Of a stretch of DNA of 64,000 bases, positions 52,771 to 63,295 are shown one piece after another (the stretch's first letter is position 1; each line of letters opens with the position of its first letter). The position numbers and the translations under genes were made by a program. The notes below the pieces were generated by a model that had not been told where the DNA came from, did not search any database, and saw only the letters and a program-made list of their open reading frames with translations. The DNA is from Lates calcarifer (Eukaryota > Chordata > Actinopteri > Centropomidae), in the NCBI RefSeq assembly GCF_001640805.2, contig NC_066838.1, forward strand, positions 19,278,749 through 19,342,748, written 5' to 3'.

Positions 52771-55700
52771 CATAAAGCATTTCATGACCTCAGGTCATCT
52801 GGCACAAGTATTTTAGTTAGTCTGAAGTGCAGGATAAAAACCAGCCAGCTTTTAGTTTTTATGCTCTGAACCATTGGTATAACGCCAGAGGATCTGAGAT
52901 CAGCTGAAAGTGTTGATAGTTTTTTTAATCTTGCTTTTGATGAGAATATTTTAGATCTATTGATTAGATCTTATTTAATAATTCATTTTATTGTATTTAT
53001 GTTCTAAAATGTTTGGAGTTTGTATTATTTCACTTATATCATTTCTATTTCTCATGTGTACCACTCTCAGTTTGTATTACTATCATCAGCTTGCCAGTTA
53101 CCTGTAAAGCACTTTGAATTTCACTAACCTGTATGAAAGGTGCCACACCAATAAAGTTTGATTTATAAAACAGCTGTTGGGTGCTATTTAACAATCTGTT
53201 ACATATCTTTATCTAAAATTCTATCTTTTCTTCAGGGTCCCTTTGGACCTGTTGGACAAAAAGGAGAGGTGAGATATATCACTGCTTACATTTACATTTT
53301 TAACACACCTTAAACACCCATAAAACTGCTCCATCCAAACCAGTTGTCTACAAATATTAGATCAGTGTTTCCCATTCGTTTTTTTTATCAGATGTTCCCC
53401 ACAGCCCTGTCTGATGAACTCAAATACCCTTTTGAGTGACACCACAATTTCAGTTTATTCATGACTTTTAACTACTGAATTCAACCATTAATCCAATTAC
53501 TATAAGCCAAATATTTCAACTGTTTATATATTACTGTAAGCTTAACATGTCAACTATTTATCCATTAGATTTAGCTGTCTACTTTAACAATTATGCATTG
53601 TCTTAAGTTAACTATTGTTTAGTTTGTCATTTAAAATTCTTCAATTTGTAATTTCTATTTTTTTCAATTTAGTTGAGCTACCCCACAATCTTTCCACATG
53701 GCCCCAAGCAACTGCAGAAACACTCCCCGCAGTACAAATACACCTGGCTGGGAATGACTGCAGCACATGTTAAGCACAGTTAGATGTTGTGTGTGGATGT
53801 AATTAGCAGCACAAGTTTGTTCCAAACTCCCTCTTGTCTCCGCTCCCTCACTGAACATTAAAAACTGGTGCCTTGCTCTGAGCTGTTGCCCACTTGTCAG
53901 AGTCATTGCACATGATTCAGCCTCACATTCCAGGTTTAATAGGATTAATTAGAGATAGATATTGCTGCTTTAGCTTTATTTGCCTGTTTGCTGCTATTGC
54001 CACAAGGGAGAGACAAGTCACATTAAGCTGCAGCACAATTTATGTAACTAGAGACAGTACTGATGAGCCTCCATCTCTTAGTCTCATTTACTGTTTGCTG
54101 TGCTCACTGGAGTAATTATTGAGCAACAAGCCTCCATATGAACCTGCCCACACATTGTCTCAACAGACCCAGTTTGCTCCTTGGTTGGTGTTTAGTCAAT
54201 GATCAAATCAGAGGCTTATGAATGTTTTTAGCTCCAGTTTGAATTGTTTTTTTTTTTTTTTCAAAGTATAATGACTTACTTAATGGATAATTCTTGTTGA
54301 TTAGTCAGGGAAGCGGGGTGAGCTGGGACCTAAGGGCGTGACAGGTCCACAGGGAGAGCTCGGTGCAAGAGGACCTCCAGGAAAACAGGGACTAATGGGC
54401 TTCCAGGGGGAACAGGGTCTGCCTGGAATTGCAGGAAAGACAGGTGTACCTGTGAGTGTTTGAGTGTTTTTTTTTTTATCTGTACAAAACAGTAAAAGCT
54501 TCTGACTGATTAAAGCATATTAAATGTTAATGGTTTCCAATAAACGGCATGAATGAGGTTTCACTATAAAAATGTCTCTTCAGGGTAAACTGGCAAGTGA
54601 GCAGCACATCAGAGAGCTGTGCGGCTCAATGATTGATGGTGAGAGATCTTAATTAACCTTTGTCCCTAACTTGTTTCCAGTGTTGAATACAAGGGAAGCT
54701 GGAAATTTACCTTTTGGTGTTTTCTCTCACTCAGATCAGATCGCACAGCTGGCCGCCAACCTTCGACGACCCCTGGCCCCTGGAATGGTGGGCCGCCCAG
54801 GGCCTGCTGGCTCTCCAGGAAAGCCAGGGGTTGCTGGTTCAATTGGTCATCCAGGTGCCCGTGGACCACCAGGGTACAGAGGCCTGCCAGGAGAACTTGG
54901 AGACCCTGGTCCCAGAGGTAAGAAGAGTAAAATCAGTTTGGACTATCAGTAGGAGCACAAAAATTAACTGGTCAACACTTCAGTTGTACCATGACATGAT
55001 CTACTTATTAAAATCAGTGGTGGACTCAGATCCTCTGATGTAACAATGTAAAAATACTCTATTAACAACTCATAGATACTATATTTGAAATGTGACAAGG
55101 GGCCTCAACCATTTTTTCTGTAAGAGGTCACAGGCCAAACATGTTGGGAGCTACTGGTTTAATCTTTAACAACATATTGACAACAACATAAGACATGTTC
55201 TTTTTTGTCTCTGACATGTAGTGGAGTAGAATAAGAAGAAGTAGCATAGAATTGGAATACTAGTAAAGTACATCTTACTCAAAACTGTACTTAATGACAG
55301 TACTGGAGTAAATGCACTTAGTTACTTTCAGTCACTGATTAAACATGTGTTTTAACAACAGGTGATGTTGGTGAGTCAGGTGATAAGGGATCCATTGGCA
55401 AAGCCATTGATGGGCCCTCCGGAGACCAAGGATACCAAGGTATGTGGTATCATACAGAACTCTAATACGAGCTACAACAATGTTCCCTTGCAAAGTTACT
55501 ATACTGTACATGTAGACCTTACTCACGGCACACATTTGACATGTCAAACAGAGACATCACTACTAAGATTATCGCTGAATTCCATGTAGGTGTGCCAGTT
55601 CCATAGGAGGTAGACACATGAATGGTTTACTGGCACAGATGGAACAGAGCCATCATTAGTGTTACTAATTACACCTGTGACAATGTGAAAATGTCCTGTA

Positions 55701-55975
55701 TGAGAAAAGTCTATTGTGGTATAATTGGTGGTATAATTAATTCAACAGGGTTTAATATTTGATGCTAAAATGCTAAACATTTTCCCACAGGTCTTCCAGG
55801 AGTACCTGGAATTGTCAAAGATGGGCGTGATGGATCTCCAGGAGATCCAGGTGAGCCTGGGGAGCCAGGCAGGGTAGGTAGGACTGGGCACCAGGGAACC
55901 CCTGGAATCTGTGATACATCAGCCTGCCAGGGAGCATCAGTCGCTGGGAAGTCCTCCAACCCCAAAAACCATTAA
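41041..55975 (+). CDS. col9a3: Collagen alpha-3(IX) chain, full-length gene
   Basis: One of three chains of type IX collagen, a fibril-associated (FACIT) collagen that decorates type II collagen fibrils in cartilage and the eye. I placed 32 coding exons that close in frame to 678 residues, the same exon count as human COL9A3 and close to its length. Order: signal peptide (about 1-22), COL3, NC3, COL2, NC2, COL1, NC1. Exons 1-9: 41041-41106, 42066-42134, 43514-43549, 44122-44193, 44380-44433, 46428-46463, 46862-46885, 47107-47160, 48060-48113. Exons 10-11: 48256-48297, 48403-48459. The rest are given in the regional entries. The chain is identified by NC3 [21 protein letters not shown]2 [13 protein letters not shown]...[10 protein letters not shown] and NC1 [11 protein letters not shown], which match alpha-3 rather than alpha-1 or alpha-2. 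There is no N-terminal NC4/thrombospondin-like domain, as expected for alpha-3. All intron phases are 0 except the last three introns (phase 1). Confidence 0.95.
43631..43674. repeat. (ATT)n microsatellite in col9a3 intron 3
   Basis: About 44 bases of ATT units, roughly 14.7 copies. It produces artificial poly-Leu/poly-Asn/poly-Ile open frames on the two strands, which are not genes. Confidence 0.95.
44434..46427 (+). promoter_or_regulatory. col9a3: col9a3 intron 5, candidate regulatory intron
   Basis: At 1,994 bp this is the longest intron of the gene. About 44,560-45,130 is non-repetitive and unusually CpG- and G+C-rich for an intron here. It contains CTGATTTCCTAATCCGGCCC, ACCACAATGTTTCCCACC (a SOX-like ACAATG core) and GACTAATTAGCCAACCTAATG (homeodomain-like). 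A cartilage enhancer is a reasonable guess, not shown by the sequence. Confidence 0.3.
46611..46619. repeat. Poly-C tract in col9a3 intron 6
   Basis: A run of about nine or more C bases (GTGACCCCCCCCCCCGAG). Likely length-unstable in sequencing. Confidence 0.8.
48256..48459 (+). other. col9a3: col9a3 exons 10-11: NC3 hinge
   Basis: Exon 10 ends [11 protein letters not shown] and exon 11 begins CPAIC, forming the NC3 interruption (about residues 159-174) between COL3 and COL2. The two cysteines match the pair in human alpha-3 (CPSIC) that joins the three chains by disulphides. NC3 is the flexible kink of type IX collagen. Exon 10 is 42 bp and exon 11 is 57 bp, both phase 0. Confidence 0.85.
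51308..51327. repeat. T20 homopolymer in col9a3 intron 23
   Basis: Twenty T bases inside the very short intron between exons 23 and 24. It ends about 58 bp before the exon 24 acceptor. Confidence 0.9.
51519..51877. repeat. Teleost MITE copy in col9a3 intron 24
   Basis: The best-preserved copy of the family also seen at 14.7, 32.2, 39.9 and 58.4 kb. It has GGCAGCAACTAACAATTATT on the left, inner words AATGTCTTGTTTTAATCAAC, ACCAAAAGATACCCAGTTTTC and CAAAATAGTTGCAATTGC, and AATCATTGCAGCTCTAAT on the right. The inverted ends (GCAGCAACTAA / rc of TTGCAGCTCT) are decayed. No coding capacity. Confidence 0.65.
52725..52767. repeat. T43 homopolymer in col9a3 intron 26
   Basis: Forty-three consecutive T, preceded by T-rich sequence. 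An exceptionally long mononucleotide run, likely a retroposon tail remnant on the minus strand or a length error, and probably polymorphic. Confidence 0.9.
54584..55975 (+). other. col9a3: col9a3 exons 29-32: NC2, COL1 and NC1
   Basis: Exons 54,584-54,638, 54,735-54,917, 55,362-55,439 and 55,791-55,975. NC2 (about residues 514-544) reads [29 protein letters not shown] and includes one cysteine. NC2 is the chain-selection and trimerisation region of type IX collagen. COL1 (about 545-655) is Gly-X-Y with a VKD interruption (GIVKDGRDG), also seen in human alpha-3 as GTSKDGQDG. NC1 begins [10 protein letters not shown] and ends KSSNPKNH before TAA at 55,973-55,975. Introns in this part are phase 1. 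Confidence 0.88.
55015..55337. mobile_element. hAT-like MITE in col9a3 intron 30, next to exon 31
   Basis: Begins CAGTGGTGGACTCAGATCCT and ends AGTTACTTTCAGTCACTG. The flanks ATTAAAAT (55,007-55,014) and ATTAAACA (55,338-55,345) match at 6 of 8 positions, as expected for an aged 8-bp hAT target duplication. It belongs to the TACTCAAGTA family. It fills 323 of the 444 bp of the intron and ends only 24 bp before exon 31, so the pyrimidine tract of that acceptor lies immediately outside it. Confidence 0.7.
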
Positions 55976-56980
55976 ACATGACTTCCTGCAAACCTGACGC
56001 CATCCACCCCAAAGGAGGAAGGGTGAAAAAGTGAGGGAAGGAGGGAATGAAAGAAGAGAGTGATCACAAAAATGTCCTCTTTATTTAAATATATGTATCA
56101 CAAGATGGGAAGAGTAACATCAACAGGTGTGATATTGTGAGAGGAATAGTGGAACATCCAAGGAGTGACATCAAAACCAGAGCAATTGAGAGACAAAAAC
56201 ATCAAGATGACATCCAGAAATAAAGTGGACAGAGGCACGGAAGAGTGCAAGAGAACAACTGCATTGCTCCAAATACTATCACTTAACAAGACTTGACTTA
56301 CAAACAACTGGAAAATGAATGATGAGTCCTTTGTGTATAAAACTTTGTACATGTTGTTTCCATGCCCCCATTACTTTAGTTAACATCCTTCTGGCAGATG
56401 ACACTCTAAAAACAACAGTGACTGTCTCTGAAGTGAATGTGCATATATCACGGCCCATTAGTGTAAATCACAGGTGTTACCTCAACATACAAGCTTACAG
56501 TGTAAAATATGGAAACAGATACCAGAGGCAAAAAGTCTCTGCCGAAGAGCTGTGTATGTATTGTAAAAGGAATAAAAAACAAATACCCAGGTGCCCAGAC
56601 ATTGTGTAGATTAATGCAAGAATTTTTAAACTTTTGATAGTCTTTTTTTTACAGCTTTTTTTTTGTTTGTTTGTTTTAATTACATGTGAAGCTGATTCTC
56701 TAGATGTGAGAATCAAAAACAAAATAAAACTTGTGGATGCATAAATCAGACAGTGTAAAATACATTTAAGAATCTTAGCGAAACAGTAAAAGAAAAGAAA
56801 TTTTCATTTTTTTCAATCTGCAATGACCACATCCACTATGTACTACCGGTGCTGTAACTATTAAATATACATGACTTTAAATACTATTTATTATTTGTGG
56901 GTGACTGTTGTATGTACAGTAAGATGCTACAGCGACATGTTGTAAGAAAGAACAAATAAAGCCACTTTTCAGTAAAACAT
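55976..56980 (+). other. col9a3: Putative col9a3 3' UTR
   Basis: AATAAA signals at 56,571, 56,723 and 56,955 follow the TAA stop. The last is the most distal before the convergent tcfl5 gene. About 250 bp would separate the two transcript ends. Confidence 0.5.
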
Positions 56981-57241
56981 TACTCTTTTCTACATATCAA
57001 ATGAACAGTCTACTTCAAAGTAATATGAGTAACACCATGAAAAGTTAAATAACCCCATTAATTCACAAGGCAGCAACACTTATTTTCATGCAAAAATACT
57101 TAAATATGTGATAAATGTGTACAAGAAAACTGAACAAGATACTGCATGAACAAAGTTTAACCAATGTAAACAATTTTAAAAATAAGTAAACAATATTTGG
57201 CATAGAAACTATTAAAAAATTAATTAAAATGAGCTAAATCA

Positions 57242-57537
57242 TTTATTGTTGAAGAGCTGAAATCTACTCATTAGAGCACTATCTAGTCTGGCTTTCAAAG
57301 GGAAACAGTGCCACCTGTTGATGACTCTTTGAAAGCCTTCCACTTTCTAAATCATTGCTACATAAGCAGAAGCAGAGCTCCTCTCAAGAGGGAAATCTTT
57401 TTGTCATTCAAAATGTAACATATAGCCAGACCTTGTGGGACAACCTCAGCTAATTTAACAGTTAAATGTACTCAAACATCTGGCTGATTTGTTGGATAAA
57501 ATAGTGAGGATGGAGGTGGGGGGTGGGGGTGTGGGTG
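57242..57537 (-). other. tcfl5: Putative tcfl5 3' UTR
   Basis: Minus-strand region after the TGA stop. A minus AATAAA lies at 57,247-57,242. It is G-rich on the plus strand near 57,515-57,535 (GGTGGGGGGTGGGGGTGTGG), so the RNA here is C-rich. Confidence 0.4.
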
Positions 57538-60500
57538 TCACTGTTCTACCGCGTGAGGAATGCTCAGTGTCTCGTCCATCTCCCGGTGGATTGGGTCCTG
57601 GCCTGAAGAAGGGCTGGATTTAAGAAAGAGTCCTTTCTCATCAGCGAATGACTTCTGAAAGTCCTGTAAGGATGAATATATTTGATTATTGTGGTTACAT
57701 TGGGAAAAAATAATAGTACTGTTTTTAATTTAAGTTTGAGCCTACCTAGACTTTATTCCAGGTGGTGGTGGTGTAGCACATTGTCTGCATAATGTGGTTG
57801 GATATACTATGAAGGCTTGTTTTAATTTGCTGCCATGTATTTTATAGTGTGTAAATCAGTTTTCACAGACTCAAATAACTGAAACACTAGATAATCCATC
57901 ACAGTAAAATAATAAAGTTTATTTGATTTTGTCCTGCAAAACTAAGATGAATTTGATTTGAACTCTCTAAATAACAAAAGTCATATCAAGTCTGCTGCAG
58001 TGCTATAACTCAACAAGAGGAAATGTGATAAAACTCTCATCTTCCAGCCCCTGGTTTTGAGTCTCAAATAATTCAGTTGCCAGATAAATGAAGCCAAAAA
58101 TGTTTTTCATCAATCAGTGTTTTAACTTCAAGATGAAATCACACAAACATACCTCTTTGAAGGTGTCTCCGTACGTTTTATTGATGTATCTGAGGAAGGC
58201 AGTGGTCCACTGCAGGGTGGTGACTTTGTCTGTATCTGAGTCACAGAACGGCACCAGCATGTTCAGCTCATCACAGCACAAACGAATCCTCTTCCTGCAC
58301 AGCGGCGCAGGCAATACAGATGTTTTTAATCAGTGTTTCTCAAACTTTACAGACCTGAGATCTTGTTCTTAGAAGTCTCATGCCCCAGAAGCTTATGTAA
58401 GACATAATGGTATCTCTCTATGGCTGCAGTTATTTTTCAGTTAATTGATCAATCATTTGGTCTATAAAACATCAGATAACAGTGACAAATGCACATGACA
58501 AAATCCCAAGAGTCCAAGACTACATCAAATTAAGTCGTTTTATTCGAACAAGACTCTACAAAAGTTAAAATATTCAGCTTACTTCAATTTACAACTAAAC
58601 CAGTGGTTCTCAAGCTTTTTGAAACCACAGCACCATTTTAAAGTGATTTTTCACCTTTTTTCTGTTTACAAAAACACATATTTGTATCACTGCTCTCTAT
58701 TTCTGACAGCTGTGAACCTGAAAAATACGTTGAGTTATTATTGACAGCCAGCAATCAAGAGCTGTGTTCACCAGTATCAGCTGCCAAATACCTACATATT
58801 TAAGGGCTTTTAAGACATTTATTTAGATGTTCATTCTTCCCTTTTGAAATGTCTGGAAATGTAGTTCATGTAAATGTTGCCTTGTTTTTTTTACATGATA
58901 TAAAGTTATTAAAAATTAAGAATAAAAAAAACGTGGCACTGTTGATTTGTCCTCAAGGGACCAAAGGGTGATGCAGCAACAACTTTGGAAACCACTGGAC
59001 TAAACTAATGTTGGTTGTGTAGGGAGAGGTGTGTGGTGAGTAAACAAGAGAATAATTTTGGACAGTCTGTAGTGATGGCTGAGCTAAGCTAAATGTTTAT
59101 AGAGTATTTCATCAGACCAGTATTTCATCAGACCTTGTCACAAATTGTGGAGGTTGCAGAGACACTTTGAGCTGTTAGTAATGGCTGCTCACCTGCGTTC
59201 CCTCTCCTTACTGTTGTGTCTCTCCCTGCGCTGGCTATGTGACATACAGAATCCAGCTCTTTTCCTGGCACTGTTCCCTGACTCAGCAGCTGAGTCTGGG
59301 GCAGCCTTTGCAGCCTTGGTGAGTTGAGAGCCACGCTTTCTGGAGGCAGCAGGTGTCACCACATCATCTATGAAAAAGTATGAGCAGGCATTAGACGAAG
59401 TTAGATACAAACTTGTACATGTATTTGCAGTATAGTATGACAGACAACAAAAACAACAAAAATAATGTTATATTTAAAGCACTTCTTATTACTTTCTGTG
59501 TTCACCGGCTGCTTCTCTCCTGTTGGGTTGCTGCTGCCTATATAGTGGGCTTTTGTAATAACCATCTCTGGGCAAAAATTAAAGGAAAAACTCTTAGGGA
59601 TGATTAAACCCTGGTGCTTGTTAGCTTCAACCACATGAGGAATGTGGCCAATCACCTGAGATTAAAACAGAAACAAATTAATAAAATAAATAAACAATGA
59701 ATTCTGCTGTAAAACAATACAAAAAGTGCATGTTGATATCTTTTTAATCAACACACCTGACCACACAGGTTGGTGACAGGGTTAAATACACCCCCTACAT
59801 ATGGATTGGAAACCTCAAAAGGGTCAGTTTTCAGCCACATCTTTGGATGTATGACCACCTCTTGAGCCTCTGCAGGCTGCTGAAATATTGTCAGAAAACT
59901 GAAACACAACAGAGATTTAGCAAAATCCACAAAAATGAATACATCAGCATATTTACTATTATATAGCAATAAAGTATATTAGTGGAGCCTACTTGCTGAG
60001 AACTGCTGACTGAATATCCCGCTGTCTTGGGCTGTCAGCAGATACAGTGTTGAACCTTTTCTCCAAACAAACTCTAGCAGCTGATCTGGATCGCTTCTGT
60101 GAGGTCGTGCTGCTGTTAGCGGGCAGTTCAACTGGACTGTCTTCACTCCTGATTCTGGCCAGCACAAAACCTGGGACCTCTCCATAAGATGCTGGTGTCT
60201 GTTCTCCTGGCATCACCAGAGTGTGATCATCTGTCGAAGTTGACAGGTCAATAGCTTGACTGGTTGCAAAGGGAGAAACCGCTGTGGATCCAGAGGCATC
60301 ATTAGCAATCACCGTGGAAGGGTGAGCTCTGGCATCTGGCCCGTCTGGAGGCCCAGATTGTGCCTCCATGTGCTCCTGGATAAGGTGCTGAAGGTGGGTG
60401 TATTCAACCTCTGTCATCTCCATCAGACCAAGCTCTGTTCCCAACATCTGTCCCTGATCATGCACCAAATATCCTCCTTTGTTCAATATCAGCCCAGAGT

Positions 60501-60573
60501 CACAGGTGTGTTCTCTGGATGAAGGTGAAGATGGTACATGGACAGTTTTACAACCTGAGGAAAAGGCTGACAT
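57538..60573 (-). CDS. tcfl5: Transcription factor-like 5 (bHLH)
   Basis: A basic helix-loop-helix DNA-binding protein of the nucleus. The mammalian orthologue is active in male germ cells. Six coding exons read from right to left and close in frame to 442 residues: 59,993-60,573 (ATG at 60,573); 59,757-59,898; 59,493-59,655; 59,193-59,367; 58,153-58,294; 57,538-57,663. The bHLH lies at about residues 340-395 and is split over exons 4 and 5: basic part SQRRERHNSKERERR, then KRIRLCCDELNMLVPFC and DKVTTLQWTTAFLRYI. These are near-identical in pattern to human TCFL5, including the CCDELN and TTLQWTTAFL words. The N-terminal two thirds is Ser/Thr/Pro-rich and less conserved. The protein ends AVEQ. 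It is convergent with col9a3, as in human. Confidence 0.93.
58428..58593. repeat. Left part of a teleost MITE in tcfl5 intron 4
   Basis: GCTGCAGTTATTTTTCAGTT, AATTGATCAATCATTTGGTC and CATGACAAAATCCCAAGAGT are left-end words of the family at 51.5 kb. The copy stops where a second element inserted. Confidence 0.5.
58602..58997. mobile_element. hAT-type MITE with target duplication, tcfl5 intron 4
   Basis: The 396-bp element begins CAGTGGTTCTCAAGC and ends CAACTTTGGAAACCACTG, imperfect inverted repeats starting CAGTGGTT, the classic hAT terminus. The 8-bp flanks AACTAAAC (58,594-58,601) and GACTAAAC (58,998-59,005) match at 7 of 8. It has no transposase coding, so it needed one in trans. It lies wholly within the intron between exons 4 and 5 and appears to have landed in or beside the older MITE at 58,428. 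Confidence 0.85.
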
Positions 60574-61135
60574 CTTTTACTCTAAATATGGGACACAGAG
60601 AAAATTGATGCTTGTTTAGCATTTCCACCAGAACAGGCCATAAAATATGCCTGGACTTCTGTGGTGTGCCCTGGATGATGAAGCCATGGTGTTAATAAAA
60701 TTATTTCAAAAAATGTAGCACAAACTGTTAATCAATTAGGCTTAAACAACGTTTAAAATACTTATATACTCTGTATACAACTCCAAAAATTTTAATAGAG
60801 AAATTATAAAATCACAAAAGTTAGCTCGTGAATTTACGTTAGCGAACGAGGAACTTTAAGCTAGTCAATTTCTGTAGACGTTGACATACGTTATGCTAGC
60901 AACGTCTCCTCCTTGATATAGTTTTAAACGCTTTAACATTTTCAATTGACAGTTATTTAGTCGTCCATTTTGTGTGGACTGGTCTCTAACCAAGCTTCTG
61001 ATATTATTCAGTTATCTATATCGACCTTTCTGTCAGGTGTTTAACTTACTGTATTTCCAGCTGCTTGCTTAATGGCCGCGGTGACAACAGACGTTGGTGT
61101 CCAACTCAGTCGGAGGTCGGAAAACTGTCACAGCT
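60574..61135 (-). promoter_or_regulatory. tcfl5: tcfl5 5' region with a probable non-coding first exon
   Basis: A minus-strand donor ACA|GTAAGTT at about 61,050 and an acceptor ATATTTAG at about 60,585 just before the ATG would define a short non-coding exon from roughly 61,135 to 61,050. The exon's upstream part is CpG-richer (GGCCGCGGTGACAACAGACG at about 61,075-61,095 on the plus strand). The start site is not fixed. Confidence 0.4.
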
Positions 61136-62760
61136 GAAGCCTCGGATTGTTTAGATTTATTATATTTTGTCCAAAAAAATATTATGTAACACACATTTTA
61201 AAAAAAATAATTGTTATGGAACTATGCACATCTACTTACGTACATTACTCAAGTAGATGTTTGACGTTTATTATGTGCTTCAGTGTTTCTAGAGCCATTA
61301 GCTACTCAATTACACTTCAGAGGGAAATAGTTTACTTTTTACCGCCTACTAAAATATTAAGCGCTGTTTCACGGTACATAAAGTAGACAGAGGAAGTACT
61401 CAGATCATTCACTAAATTCAAAAGTGAAGTAGCCACCAATAAAAAAGTTCACCAATAAAAACAAAAAGTTCTGGTCTGGAGTTCAAGTACAAAAGTGGGA
61501 ACATATTTTAAGTACTAAAAGGAAAAGTACTCAGCCTGGTACTTAATCTTGAACTGTGTGTTTCATGTCACAAATCATTTGTTGTGTTTTTTGTTTGTTT
61601 TTTCCAATGTAAACTGTAAGTATAGCTATCAGATGAATGCAGTTCAATCAAATGTTATTAAATATTAAAAATGTAGGGAAATATAGAAATATTTGAAATG
61701 TAGGGAAGTAAACATCACACAAAAGTAACATAATATTGATATTAATGTGCACTTATATACAGTACTTGAGTAAATGGACTCAGTTACATCACTATTGCAA
61801 TCACCAAAGCTCGATCAATATAAGGACCAGAGATTCAGCTGAATGCTGTCGCCCCCCTCTGGTGACACATGAGTTGTGCAGGTGGCAATTTTTGCAATTT
61901 TTTCCTCCTCAAGGACTTTTTCTCACTTATTGTCTATCACCACCTGTTTGACACAGCATAAGCCCTTAAGAAACCTGAAAAATTAATAAAAGGTGGCTCT
62001 TTTTATGTGAAAAATCCTCACATTTCTTGTAAAAACAACATGACTCATTCCAGCTCAAGACAAACCTACACAGGGCCCTTTTATGATTTAAAATTGTAGC
62101 TCTGTAAGCTGTGCAGCACTCAAGAGTGTGCTGAAAGGTTTTCCCTGGAATGGGGATCAAGCCATAATGCATGTCAAAGACTGTTAAGACAGACTGTCAA
62201 TGGTCAGAAGTATTTCTCTGATGCACTAAGAGCATGGAAAGTCCCCTCTAACAATACACATGCTTGTTCTGTGCTACTTACCATTGTAATGGACGTATTC
62301 AACAATAGAATATAAAAAACATAAATAAATATATTCAAGCACTATACTTAAGGGCAATTTTGAGGTACTTAAACATGAGTGTTTATATATTTAACTTTAC
62401 ATTACTAATCCACCACATTTCAATTAATTAAAAAGCAGCAGAAATAGGCTTTAATTTCAACATTCTTCTTAAGTTGGTGGTTCTTACCGTGCACTAAGGT
62501 TACATAAAATCAAACTTTATTGTTAAGCCTGGATATTGCCTCTGAAGAGACACTAGTGAACCATCAACCCCTATAAAGGGGGATTTTTGACTGTATGTCT
62601 AAAAAATTATAAACCAGAGTCTGATTTATTTCCACAAATGAAACAATACTGGCATTGTGCTTTTAAGGAATATGTTTTTAAAATAGTAGGTTTGGCTACA
62701 ACTCATGCTGCAATCAATTAATCCAAATATCAATGAAAAAATCAGAGTTAGTACAAATTT
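61136..62760. other. Intergenic DNA between tcfl5 and the next gene
   Basis: AT-rich. It holds a TACTCAAGTA-family fragment (about 61,385-61,795) and no supportable exon. Confidence 0.5.
61385..61795. repeat. TACTCAAGTA-family repeat, diverged
   Basis: Words GGAAGTACTCAGATCATTCA, AAAAGTACTCAGCCTGG and GTACTTGAGTAAATGGACTC in the order seen in the other copies. Both ends are blurred, so no target duplication was assigned. Confidence 0.55.
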
Positions 62761-62764
62761 AAAA

Positions 62765-63295
62765 AGGTATAAGTCACTTTTATTGACTTGAAACAAGCCA
62801 TCTTTTATCAGCAGAGGAACATAAAAGCCAGATCAAGGTTACTGTACTGACACTATGGCTATGTTAAAAAACAAAGAAACAAAAACTGTACATTTTCTGT
62901 ACACAAGACTACTTCCATCTAGAAATGCACACTGTGTTTCATTTAGTCCTACTTAACAAAAATAAATGCATTTACTGTGAACACAAGACAAAATTAGAAC
63001 ATAATGAACTCAAATACCTCTGAGCATTTCCATAAGCTACGATGTCTGATCTTGCATGGCTTTGACTGTAGGTAATGTTGAAATTCCAGTAAGACATGGA
63101 CAACTACTTTCCTTGAGAAAAATACATTCAGCGTGTGTTATGCTGTAATATCTCTATCCGATATGGTGATACAGAACATTTTTGCAGGTCTAGTTTAGCA
63201 ACTTTACTGTCCCGATGGGGATCATGTGTTTTGATTTTTAGTTTTTATTTTTTGCTTGTGTCTAACTTGGCTCAACATTGCTTTTATTCACATCA
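62765..63295 (-). other. dido1: Putative 3' UTR of the gene at the right edge
   Basis: Follows the TAG stop at 63,298-63,296. A minus-strand AATAAA at 62,784-62,779 would place cleavage near 62,765. Confidence 0.45.

Larger units (their letters stand above)
48403..54451 (+). other. col9a3: col9a3 exons 11-28: COL2 triple helix
   Basis: Uninterrupted Gly-X-Y from about residue 175 to about 512. Exons: 48612-48665, 48847-48900, 49099-49152, 49255-49308, 49438-49491, 49574-49627, 49712-49765, 49875-49928 (all 54 bp), 50149-50193 (45), 50292-50345 (54), 50481-50534 (54), 51228-51281 (54), 51386-51457 (72), 52277-52312 (36), 52557-52601 (45), 53236-53268 (33), 54305-54451 (147). Exon 27 (33 bp) ends GQKGE and exon 28 starts S, so the Gly-Glu-Ser triplet is split between exons, unlike all others. 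Lysines in GXK positions ([13 protein letters not shown]) are the likely cross-link and hydroxylation sites. Confidence 0.85.

Noticed and set aside
41041..55975. COL9A1 or COL9A2 as the identity of the collagen
   Set aside because: No large N-terminal NC4 domain as in alpha-1. NC3 (CPAIC), NC2 and NC1 (ICDTSAC) follow alpha-3, and synteny agrees.
58114..58152. Reading on past TYGDTFKE in tcfl5 exon 5
   Set aside because: A GTATGT donor follows the GAG codon, and a good acceptor with an in-frame last exon exists at 57,663.
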